Origin: Kineosporia rhizophila
Lineage (GTDB): Bacteria > Actinomycetota > Actinomycetes > Actinomycetales > Kineosporiaceae
Direction of reading: 5' to 3'
NCBI RefSeq assembly: GCF_021277265.1
Contig: NZ_JAJSOH010000013.1
Location: forward strand, 124,001-188,000
Length of the DNA: 64,000 nucleotides
Shown: positions 49,947-57,718 of the stretch, piece by piece
Layout: every line of letters begins with the position of its first letter
Numbering within the stretch: the stretch's first letter is position 1
The notes under the pieces: model-generated
The model's input: the letters and a program-made list of their open reading frames with translations, nothing else
Told to the model about the DNA's origin: nothing
Database searches by the model: none
Made by a program: the position numbers and the translations under genes

Positions 49947-50444
49947 TCAGTGGCCGGAGGTGGTGACCTCACACAGGAAACACCCGTCGTCGGCCCGGCG
50001 CACGTGCACGAAGGCGACGGCCGGATCCGCGAAGAGGTGCTGAAGCGCCTTGCCCACCGCGGGGGCGCCGGTGGCGCACTCGATCCCGGTGACGGCGGCG
50101 GTGTCGTCCGGCTGGACCGGGAAACCCTGCAGCAGCACGCTGAGGTCGTCGGTGAAGACGGCCGGGTCGAGCCCGGCAGCTGCGTTCTCGTAGGCGCAGC
50201 AGCCGTCTTCGTGCACCTGCACCGGCCCGGGGGCGGGAACCGGGCCGCGGCCCCGGACCGGGTCGTAGACGAACCAGACGGCCCGGTCGACGCCGGAACG
50301 GAACGGGTTCAGGCAGACCCGGCAGGGGCCGTCGCCACTGGCCAGTTCGACGTAGGCGGGGTAGTCACACCCCGGCGAACGCAGAGTGGCCCGCACGTTC
50401 CAGGCGACGTCCTGGGTGATCGGCAGCACACGGAAGCTCGGCAC
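49947..50444 (-). CDS. DUF1203 family protein
   Basis: The 165-residue protein has features of DUF1203: CRVCLNPF near residue 41, GPVQVHEDGCCAYE near residue 77, and DDGCFLCEV at the C-terminus. The conserved Cys/His set suggests metal binding, but no activity is known to me. The GTG start lies 15 bases after the SARP regulator stop, so the two are probably co-transcribed. Confidence 0.78.
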   Translation of the reverse strand: MPSFRVLPITQDVAWNVRATLRSPGCDYPAYVELASGDGPCRVCLNPFRSGVDRAVWFVYDPVRGRGPVPAPGPVQVHEDGCCAYENAAAGLDPAVFTDDLSVLLQGFPVQPDDTAAVTGIECATGAPAVGKALQHLFADPAVAFVHVRRADDGCFLCEVTTSGH

Positions 50445-50459
50445 CCTGAAACGGTAGGT

Positions 50460-52841
50460 TCAGAGACGCTTCCCGGCAATGGCACTTGCGCCCGCCGCGG
50501 GGTGTAGGTAGGTCCACCCCACCACGGCGGTCTCCTTCACCCTGGAACCCAGCTGCCCGTTCAGCATCTCCGCCTGACCGGCGTAGCCGCGGCTGGCTCC
50601 GTCGTCGCCCAGCACGGCCGACAACCGGGCCAGCCCCTGCAGGATCGCCGCCTGCCCGAGCACGTCGCCGCTGGCGTGGGCCACCGTCCAGGCGCGCTGG
50701 TGGGTCCGCCGCCAGTCGTCGTGGCGGTGGTGGTGGCCGAAGTAGCCGGACAGGCTCTGCGCGGTCTCCCACGCGTGCGCCGTGCGCCCGGTACGCACCG
50801 CCTGCTCGAGAACGGCGACCAGAGCGCCCTCTTCCTGCTCGAACCAGGTCAGCGGATCCTCGAGCAGCCGCCTCAGGTAGCCCGAACCCAGCCGCCAGCG
50901 GCTCGCTCCCCCGGCCGGGGCCTCACCGCCGAGGCGGCGGTCCGCCTCGGCCGCCACCGTCAGCCAGGCACCCATCGCCCGGTCGAGCGCGGCCTGCCGT
51001 TCACCCGCCGGTTCCTCGGCTGCCGCCCGCTCACGCGCCATCAGGCGCACCAGGTCGTGCACGCGGTACCGGACACCGCCCGTCGGCCGGCCCAGGACGC
51101 TGACCAGCCGGGCGCCGACCAGCACGTCCATCACGTCCTCGGCGTCCTCCTCGCCGACCTCCAGCACGGCCGCGGTGACCCAGCTGGCGAAGTCGGGCAC
51201 CTCCAGCAGGGCCAGGCGGCGCAGGGCGGTGCGGGCCCGCGGGTCCAGGTCCCAGTAGGCGCCTTCCAGAATGGCCCGCACGTCCAGGCTGCCCAGCCGC
51301 AACTGGTCCAGACGCCCGGACTCGGCCCACAGCCGGTTGGCCAGCCGGCCCGGGGAATGGTGGCCGCCACTGACCAGCCGGGCTCCTGCCACCCGCAGTG
51401 CGAGCGGCAGGCCGCCGCAGGCCGCGGCCAGGCGGGCCACGGCCTTGTTCTCGGCCACCACGGGCTCCCGGCCGATGATCCCGGAGAGCATCGCCACCGA
51501 CTCGGAGACGTCGAACGGCTCGAGGTCGACCAGTTGCGTACCCTCCAGCGTGGTCAGCGGCGAGCGGCTGGTGATCAGCACCCCGCACTCCGGACCAGAG
51601 GGCAGCAGGCAGCGCACCTGCCGGTCGCTGGCGGCGTTGTCGAGCACCACGAGCACGCGTCGGTCGGCCAGCAGGCTGCGGTAGCAGCGGATCCGCTGGG
51701 CCCGGTCCTGCGGCACGTCCGACTCGGGCATCCCCAGCGAGCGCAGGAACGAGCCGAGCACCAGGACGCTGTCGGCCGGGGTGCCGTTGGCCTCGCGCAG
51801 GTCGGCGTAGAGCTGACCGTCGGGGAAGTCGTCGCGACAGCGGTGGGCGGCCTGCACAGCCAGGGCACTCTTACCCACCCCGGGCATGCCGGTGATCATC
51901 GCGATACCGGAGCGGCCGGATCCCGCGCCCGTGGTGAGCAGCTCGGCGATCTGCCGGACCTCGCACTGACGGCCGGTGAAGTCGGGGACGTCGGAGGGCA
52001 GCGTGGAGGGGCGCTGCTCGCTCGCGGCCGGTTCCGGTGCGTCGGCCCGCAACGGTGTGCGCCCGGGCCCGACCTGCAGTTCGCCGTTGAGGATCTCCTG
52101 GTAGAGGCCGGTCAGCCCGGGCCCGGCGTCGACACCGAGTTCCTCGGCCAGCAGGGTGCGGCCCTCGTGGAACACGTTCAGCGCATCAGCCTGCCGGTCG
52201 GCCCGGTACAGGGCGATCATCAGCAGGGCGCGCAGCCGCTCGCGCAGCGGGTAGAGGGCCACCAGGCTGGTCAGCTCGGCCAGCAGCGGGCCGCTGCGGC
52301 CAAGGGCCAGGTCGGCCTCGATCCGGCTCTCCAGCGCCACCGTGCGGGCCTCCTCGAGGCCGGGCAGGCCCATCTCGGCCAGGTGCTCGGTGACGTTGGC
52401 CAGGGCCGGGCCGCGCCACAGCCGCAGCGCCCGGCCCAGGGTGGCCGAGGCGTCCTCGTAGGAGCCGGCCTCCAGGGCGGCCCGCCCGGCGGTGCTCAGC
52501 CGCTCGAACTCGACGTGGTCGATCTGGGCCGAGCCGATCTCGATCAGGTAGCCGGGCCGCTGCCGGCGGATCGCCGCCCGTTCGCCGAGCAGCTTACGAA
52601 GGCGGGAGACGTGGGTGTAGAGCTGCGCGGCCGCGGTGGCCGGCGGTTCCTCGCCCCAGAGCAGGGAGCTGAGCCGGTCGTCGGCCAGGATCCGGCCCTT
52701 GGCCAGCAGGAGGGCGGCCAGCACAGTTCGCTGTTTGGACCCGTCGAGCGAGTACTGCCGGCCGTCGAGCCAGACCTCGACCGGCCCCAGGATCCGGAAC
52801 TCGACCCGGCCCTCCTCGGTGACCCCGACTGCTTCCCCCAT
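50460..52841 (-). CDS. AfsR-like SARP regulator with NB-ARC ATPase domain
   Basis: The 793-residue protein has an OmpR-type winged helix (about 10-100; LDGSKQRTVLAALLLAKGRIL and THVSRLRKLLGE), a bacterial transcriptional activation domain (about 105-250; LWRGPAL, LVALYPLRERL), then an NB-ARC ATPase with Walker A GMPGVGKSA near residue 322, VLVVLDNA and GLPLALRVAG. It is shorter than AfsR (about 990), with only a small helical-repeat end. SARPs activate antibiotic operons through heptamer direct repeats, and candidate repeats precede three operons here. AAGGAGGGG precedes the ATG at 52841; the in-frame N-terminal extension was rejected. Confidence 0.93.
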   Translation of the reverse strand: MGEAVGVTEEGRVEFRILGPVEVWLDGRQYSLDGSKQRTVLAALLLAKGRILADDRLSSLLWGEEPPATAAAQLYTHVSRLRKLLGERAAIRRQRPGYLIEIGSAQIDHVEFERLSTAGRAALEAGSYEDASATLGRALRLWRGPALANVTEHLAEMGLPGLEEARTVALESRIEADLALGRSGPLLAELTSLVALYPLRERLRALLMIALYRADRQADALNVFHEGRTLLAEELGVDAGPGLTGLYQEILNGELQVGPGRTPLRADAPEPAASEQRPSTLPSDVPDFTGRQCEVRQIAELLTTGAGSGRSGIAMITGMPGVGKSALAVQAAHRCRDDFPDGQLYADLREANGTPADSVLVLGSFLRSLGMPESDVPQDRAQRIRCYRSLLADRRVLVVLDNAASDRQVRCLLPSGPECGVLITSRSPLTTLEGTQLVDLEPFDVSESVAMLSGIIGREPVVAENKAVARLAAACGGLPLALRVAGARLVSGGHHSPGRLANRLWAESGRLDQLRLGSLDVRAILEGAYWDLDPRARTALRRLALLEVPDFASWVTAAVLEVGEEDAEDVMDVLVGARLVSVLGRPTGGVRYRVHDLVRLMARERAAAEEPAGERQAALDRAMGAWLTVAAEADRRLGGEAPAGGASRWRLGSGYLRRLLEDPLTWFEQEEGALVAVLEQAVRTGRTAHAWETAQSLSGYFGHHHRHDDWRRTHQRAWTVAHASGDVLGQAAILQGLARLSAVLGDDGASRGYAGQAEMLNGQLGSRVKETAVVGWTYLHPAAGASAIAGKRL

Positions 52842-53261
52842 GGTGCTCCCCTCCTTGCGCGAAGTGTTCCCAGTCGCCCTTCGCGCCACTTCGGCCTCCC
52901 GGTCCGGTGCGCCCCCGCGCTCCGCCACTCCGGCACCGCCCCCGCCAGTTCGAGGACTTCTTCGACGGGTTCGGTACGGCCCCTGCCCCCACAGGTGTTC
53001 GAACAAGGGAGATGAAACCACGCCGCCTGATACACATCCGCACACCTGTCTTCGGCGAGTGCGGTAGATCCGTTCTCTGACAGGCCTTTTCAGTGCATGA
53101 CGAAAACCCATGCACTACTGGACAACTGGCCAGTACTACTCACGGCGGCGGGGCCCTCTGGGGTGACGGATCAACATTGCCATCCACCCCCAAATCCACC
53201 ACTGGTCGATACCTGTACCAAAACCACCACGTGGGGCTGCTTCCACTGCCATCCTCACTGC
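52842..53261. promoter_or_regulatory. divergent intergenic region with several dyad symmetries
   Basis: This 420-base stretch separates the SARP regulator from the zinc-ribbon gene. It contains ACAGGTGT/ACACCTGT (52991-52998, 53042-53049), the 10-bp palindrome TGTTCGAACA (52996-53005), AGTGCATG/CATGCACT with a 9-base spacer (53092-53116), and the palindrome ACTGGCCAGT (53125-53134). These are candidate operators for the cluster regulator gene. An in-frame ORF extension of the rightward gene covers 53097-53261 but looks non-coding. No RNA gene was recognised. Confidence 0.4.
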
Positions 53262-54032
53262 ATGGTGACGTGCCCACGATGTGGTGGCAGCAAGGTCGAG
53301 CAGGTGGACGTCGGCCTGTGGAAATGCCACAACCGGTGGATCGAGGAGTTCCGCGGCCCCGGCATGGATCCCCGCGATCCGAGCCTTCCCCACATCGAGC
53401 ACATCCCAGCCTCCTGCGGTCACACCTGGCACCAGCCGACTGCCCGCCCCACCGGGGATACCCCGCTGTGCCGGTGCGGCACGTTCGCGGTCGGGTACTG
53501 CGCCCGCTGCGGCAACGCCGTCTGCGTGCTGCACAGCGAGGTGAAGGGCGACAGCCGGCTCTGCACCTGGCTCAAGAACGACGACCTGCTGCGCCGCTCG
53601 GAGGTTCTCACCGAGCAGGACGCCCAGGAGCGGGAGTACCTCAGCCGCCGCGGCGATCCAGCCTTCATGGACAAGATCTACACCAACCTTCTGCGGGTGC
53701 TCCGGGAACGGGGGCGTGCCACCGACGCGGTGGTCGAGGTGGTCACGCTCGGCAAGGCCAAGAGAACCGTGTTCGGCAACCTCAAGCGGTACACGACCCG
53801 GACGGCCGTGGTGACCAGGGGCTGGCAGGTCTACCTCACCGACCCTCACGACTGGATCGAGGGCGACGGGTGGTCCGCCACCTCCTGGACCTCACGCAGC
53901 CAGCAGATCTTCGGTGAGGACGGAGGCTGGTGGGACGTGAGCGAGGGGGTTTCGTGGGATCACCTGGGCGGGGTGCTGCCGCAGGTCGAGATGCGCCCCC
54001 AGCGGGCGTGCTCGGACCGCATCAAGACCTGA
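53262..54032 (+). CDS. zinc-ribbon protein of unknown function
   Basis: The product has 256 residues from the ATG at 53262. It begins with a zinc ribbon (CPRCGG near residue 4, with KCHN near 21) and has a second cysteine-rich segment (CRCGTFAVGYCARCGNAVCVLH near residue 70). The C-terminal half is Trp-rich (GWQVYLTDPHDW, SWTSRS). An upstream ATG at 53097 is possible, but the extra 55 residues run through the palindromes and lack coding bias. I do not recognise a family. It is transcribed away from the SARP gene and converges on the kinase gene with a 6-base gap. Confidence 0.65.
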   Translation: MVTCPRCGGSKVEQVDVGLWKCHNRWIEEFRGPGMDPRDPSLPHIEHIPASCGHTWHQPTARPTGDTPLCRCGTFAVGYCARCGNAVCVLHSEVKGDSRLCTWLKNDDLLRRSEVLTEQDAQEREYLSRRGDPAFMDKIYTNLLRVLRERGRATDAVVEVVTLGKAKRTVFGNLKRYTTRTAVVTRGWQVYLTDPHDWIEGDGWSATSWTSRSQQIFGEDGGWWDVSEGVSWDHLGGVLPQVEMRPQRACSDRIKT

Positions 54033-54038
54033 GGCCGG

Positions 54039-56546
54039 CTAGGTGCCCCATCCCTGGGTCGGCGGCCGCACCGGGGCCCGGCGCGGGCCGGCGGCCACGC
54101 GGACGGCGATCCAGACCACCAGCATGATCCCGATGGCCTCGCCGTCCAGGGTGGCCATGGCCACCCAGAAGCCCCGGAAGTCGGTGGCCAGGAGGTGCAT
54201 GATCAGGCCGATCGCGGTCAGGGCACCGAGGGTGGCAGCCGGCAGGACCATCCAGGAGCGGGCGCCCGAGCCGCGGGTGGAGCGGCGGATGACCACGATG
54301 CAGACCGCCACGACGACGGGGTAGGCGATGAGCGCCTTCCAGGCCGGGCCGGGGAAGACCCCGCGCAGGACCGGCGTCATCCAGTCCGGGATGCCCTGCG
54401 TGTACAGGTGGGTCTCGGCCATCACCTCCTCGGCCGCGGCCATGAAGGCCTGGTCGCGAGGCAGGGCGTTGCGCTTGGCCACCAGCAAATAGGCCGGTTC
54501 GTAGGTGCTGGCGAGCAGGGCGATCCACAGCAGGAACATCACCGGCCGGGGCGCGCTGAACACCCGGCCACCGGTGGGGGTGCCGGTGAACTGCGAGAGG
54601 GTCCAGCGGCCGGCCCGGGCCGCGTTCTGGCGGCGGCTCACCTGCCGGCGCTGGTCGTCGGCCAGGCGGTAGCGCCGGGCCAGGTCCATCAGGTGCTCGA
54701 TGATCGCCACCGCGGCCGTGCGCTCGGCCCGGTTACCGCGCGGGTTCTTGGCGGTGCGCTCCAGTTCGGTCCACCAAGGTTGGCGCGGTAGCCGCGTGGA
54801 CTGGGCGCGTTGCCGCAGCGCGGCAGTCGTGGCCGGGTCGATCAGCATCTCGGTGATGCGGGCGATGGCCGCCGACGCGTTGACCGTGGTGTCCACCCAG
54901 CCGCCGAACGCCGCGGCGACCAGCGGGTCCAGCCTCAGCGTGGTGGTCACCTCGTCCAGCCGGCGTTCGAAGAAGCGCACTGCCTGGGGGATGTCCTCGG
55001 CGAGCTGGTCGAGCCGCCGGCAACGGCCGGTGCAGCCGGGATGTTCGCAGTTGTGCCGGGCGGCGATGCCCAGGACCCCGCTGTCGACGATCTCGTGCAG
55101 CAGGGCGTGCCGGGACGGGTCACGGGCGAGCCTGAGCAGACCTGCGGTGTCGATCGCCTGCCCCCGGTACAGCGGCTGCACGTCGCGCAGGAAGGCGGCG
55201 CCGAGGTGGGCCAGCACCAGGTGCGCGGAGACCTCGTCGCGCCCCAGGCCGGCCAGCCGCGCGGTGTCGAACGGCTGGTCGGGGAAGGTGCGGCGCAGCC
55301 AGCCGTCGAGCCGGCCCGACCCGCCGCGGCGCAGCCAGCTGATGGCCTGGTCGGGGTGGGTGACGAGCTCGGCGACCAGCAGCCGCGGGTCGTCGAACGA
55401 GTTCCCGTTGAAGCTGAGCTGTTCCATCCGGGAGCGGTCGCGGGTGGAACGCCGCACCGGGACCTGCTCGCGCGCCAGCCATTTCCGCACCTCGACCGCC
55501 CCCCAGCGGTCGCTCAGGCCGCGGGTGAGCAGACCTTCGACGAGGGTGCGCCAGCGCTGGTCGGTGATGCCGGAGACGTCGATGTCGTCGGTGGCCAGCA
55601 GCAGCCGGTGCACGTTCTCGTCCTGCCCGGCCAGCACCGTGGCCCCGGTGACCATCTCGTGGACGATCATGCCCAGGCTCCAGAACGGGCTCTTGGCGTG
55701 GCTGGCGCTGCTGAGCGCCTCGGGCGCCATGTAGGCCAGCTTCACCTGCAGGATCCCGAAGGCCTGGCTGAGCCCGGTGCCCTTCACCCCGCCGAAGTCG
55801 CCCAGCACCAGTTCGAGCGGCTCACCGCGCCGGAGCAGGACGTTGCCGGGCGAGAGGTCGATCTGGCGGCCGAGTTTCTCCCGCTCCCAGAAGTCCAGGG
55901 TCTCGACCAGAGCGGCGACGACCTGCTCGGCCTGGCCGGCGGGCAGGACTCCCGGCCGGGCCGAGCGGATCAGATCGGCCAGAGAGCCGTCGGGCAGGTA
56001 CTCCATCGCTTCCCAGGCGACGTCGCGGCCGCCGTGAGGCACCGTACCCCAGCCGTACAGGCGGGGTACGTGGCGCCGGAACACCTCGTCACCCAACTCG
56101 TTCCGCCGAGCTTCCAGATCACGACGCACCCGCTCGTCGAAGTCCTCGGCCTGACCCCGGTAGACCTTCAGGGCCACCAGGCAGTCGTTCTCGCTGTCCT
56201 GAGCCAGCCAGACGTCGGCTTCTCCCCCCGCACCGAGGGCGGGCGAACCGTTCGGGCCCGGCCGCAGTTCGAACCGCACCGCCAGGGCCGCCGGAAGCCC
56301 GGAACTCCCGGCACCGGACCGGGCAGCACCCGGAACCGGCTGAACCAGGGTCGGGGCCTCGTGCGCACGCAGGTCGATGACGGGAGTCTGATCGGCCGGA
56401 AGCTGTATCACCGTGGGGTCTTCGTGATCCGCGGGACCGCCGGCCGGCGTCTGGACGACGGTGGGTTCCTCACCACCGTGGCGCACCTGCGGGAGGTCCT
56501 CCGGCCTCTGACGAACGGTTTTCGGCTCTTCGTCGCTGGTGCTCAC
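54039..56546 (-). CDS. membrane-anchored Ser/Thr protein kinase homologue
   Basis: The 835-residue protein has a Pro/Thr-rich N-terminus with repeated PTVVQ/PTVIQ/PTLVQ motifs (possible phospho-Thr sites for FHA binding). Its kinase domain (about 90-360) has VALKVY near 125, a catalytic loop GRQIDLSPGNV near 233 (Gln in place of His in HRD) and DFGG near 249. The middle is helical with a Cys-rich CEHPGCTGRC. Four membrane helices lie in the last 200 residues. The ATP Lys, catalytic Asp and DFG are present, so activity is plausible. It is the last gene of a five-gene operon starting at 60854, next to an FHA protein. Confidence 0.85.
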   Translation of the reverse strand: MSTSDEEPKTVRQRPEDLPQVRHGGEEPTVVQTPAGGPADHEDPTVIQLPADQTPVIDLRAHEAPTLVQPVPGAARSGAGSSGLPAALAVRFELRPGPNGSPALGAGGEADVWLAQDSENDCLVALKVYRGQAEDFDERVRRDLEARRNELGDEVFRRHVPRLYGWGTVPHGGRDVAWEAMEYLPDGSLADLIRSARPGVLPAGQAEQVVAALVETLDFWEREKLGRQIDLSPGNVLLRRGEPLELVLGDFGGVKGTGLSQAFGILQVKLAYMAPEALSSASHAKSPFWSLGMIVHEMVTGATVLAGQDENVHRLLLATDDIDVSGITDQRWRTLVEGLLTRGLSDRWGAVEVRKWLAREQVPVRRSTRDRSRMEQLSFNGNSFDDPRLLVAELVTHPDQAISWLRRGGSGRLDGWLRRTFPDQPFDTARLAGLGRDEVSAHLVLAHLGAAFLRDVQPLYRGQAIDTAGLLRLARDPSRHALLHEIVDSGVLGIAARHNCEHPGCTGRCRRLDQLAEDIPQAVRFFERRLDEVTTTLRLDPLVAAAFGGWVDTTVNASAAIARITEMLIDPATTAALRQRAQSTRLPRQPWWTELERTAKNPRGNRAERTAAVAIIEHLMDLARRYRLADDQRRQVSRRQNAARAGRWTLSQFTGTPTGGRVFSAPRPVMFLLWIALLASTYEPAYLLVAKRNALPRDQAFMAAAEEVMAETHLYTQGIPDWMTPVLRGVFPGPAWKALIAYPVVVAVCIVVIRRSTRGSGARSWMVLPAATLGALTAIGLIMHLLATDFRGFWVAMATLDGEAIGIMLVVWIAVRVAAGPRRAPVRPPTQGWGT

Positions 56547-57080
56547 TCAGTCGTCCTCTGGTTCGCCGAACTCGTTGATCCGGACCACCGGGCACTCGAC
56601 GTCGAGCCCGAACCGCAGGATCTGCCCGGCCCGCAACGGAACCGGCTGTTCCCGCACCGCGACACCGTCGACGAAGGTGCCGTTGGTCGACTTGAAGTCC
56701 TCCACCATGAGCACCCCGCTGCGATCGCGGAAGAGCCTCAGGTGCCGCCGCGAGATCTGGTGGCTCGCCAGAGCCTCGGGAATCTCCTTCAGCGGTGGGT
56801 GTGAGCGGCCCATCAGCAGATCCCCCTCGTCGGGCAGGCTGACCACCCGGCGCCAGGGGGTGCGCAGAGCCAACCGCTCCGGTGACGGGCGGACGTCTTC
56901 AATCTCGTTGCCGGGCGCGAGTTGTGGATCAGAAACAGTGGACGTCGGTTGCGCCACGGTGGGCGTGGACAGTACCGCTTCGGGCTCGGGTGGTCGCACC
57001 GGGACGTACTGCACGAAATCGATCATGCAGGTGGTCTCGTAGGAAGAGGTTGCCCCGCAGGCCGGGCAGTGCCAGGTCAC
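56547..57080 (-). CDS. FHA-domain protein with N-terminal zinc ribbon
   Basis: The protein has about 177 residues. It starts WHCPACGATSSYETTC, a likely zinc ribbon, then a Pro-rich linker, then an FHA domain (about 75-165) with MGRSHP, SRRHLRL and STNGTFVDG, the residues that read phospho-threonine. The GTG at 57080 overlaps the radical-SAM stop as GTGA; a GTG nine bases upstream is the alternative. One base separates its stop from the kinase gene, suggesting it recognises kinase-phosphorylated partners. Confidence 0.87.
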   Translation of the reverse strand: MTWHCPACGATSSYETTCMIDFVQYVPVRPPEPEAVLSTPTVAQPTSTVSDPQLAPGNEIEDVRPSPERLALRTPWRRVVSLPDEGDLLMGRSHPPLKEIPEALASHQISRRHLRLFRDRSGVLMVEDFKSTNGTFVDGVAVREQPVPLRAGQILRFGLDVECPVVRINEFGEPEDD

Positions 57081-57718
57081 GGCCTCCACGACACTCCTGC
57101 CACCTCGATACCCCGCTGGCGCAACTGCTTCTCCACAGCGGTCAGCTGCCCGGCCCGGGGCACCCCGATCGTCCAGATCCGGTCGTCCTCCACCGCGAAC
57201 TGCACGGGCGGCTCGGCGGTTCTGGCCTCGACGAACCGGCCGTAGCGCTGGTTCCCCAGCGCCGTCATGGGTTTGAGCACCTGCCCCGCCGAGCCGCGCC
57301 AGAGAAGGTCGGTGGGACGGGCGATCTCGAACCGGCCGAACACCACGGCATCGGCGGCCTCGGCCAGTCCGGGTGCCAGCTCGGCCAACTCGGGCTCGGT
57401 GTATCCGGTGTAGAGCAGCACGTCGGGCTCGGCGCCGCCGAAAGGCACCGCCCGCACTCCCTCGATGAGTTCCCGCACCGCCGCGGCCTGCTGACCGGGT
57501 TCCCCGCCGCTGATCGTCAGGCCTTCGGCGCCGACCTGCTGCCACAACTGCACAACCTGGGCCACCGGCACCTCCTGCCCGCCGTCGGCGGGCCAGGTGT
57601 CGCGGGACATGCAGCCCGGGCAGGCCAGGTCGCAGCCCTGCACCCAGACCGCCAGGCGCCGGCCGGGGCCCAGAGCGGTCACCGGGAAGTGCGCCCGGCT
57701 GACCCGTAACGACGTCAT
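57077..57718 (-). CDS. radical-SAM activase-like protein (NrdG/pyruvate-formate-lyase-activase type)
   Basis: The 213-residue protein has the radical-SAM cluster motif CDLACPGC (C-x3-C-x2-C, near residue 29) and the SAM-binding ISGGEPGQQ near residue 70. The length and the N-terminal VWVQGCDLACPGC match the small activases that make glycyl radicals, but no glycyl-radical enzyme is encoded nearby. An unusual substrate, perhaps within the neighbouring proteins, is therefore possible. It overlaps both neighbours by 4 bases. Confidence 0.87.
   Translation of the reverse strand: MTSLRVSRAHFPVTALGPGRRLAVWVQGCDLACPGCMSRDTWPADGGQEVPVAQVVQLWQQVGAEGLTISGGEPGQQAAAVRELIEGVRAVPFGGAEPDVLLYTGYTEPELAELAPGLAEAADAVVFGRFEIARPTDLLWRGSAGQVLKPMTALGNQRYGRFVEARTAEPPVQFAVEDDRIWTIGVPRAGQLTAVEKQLRQRGIEVAGVSWRP

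Noticed and set aside
53097..53261. N-terminal extension of the zinc-ribbon protein from the ATG at 53097
   Set aside because: The extra residues lack coding bias and overlap two palindromes; no ribosome-binding site supports that start, though the internal start is weak as well.
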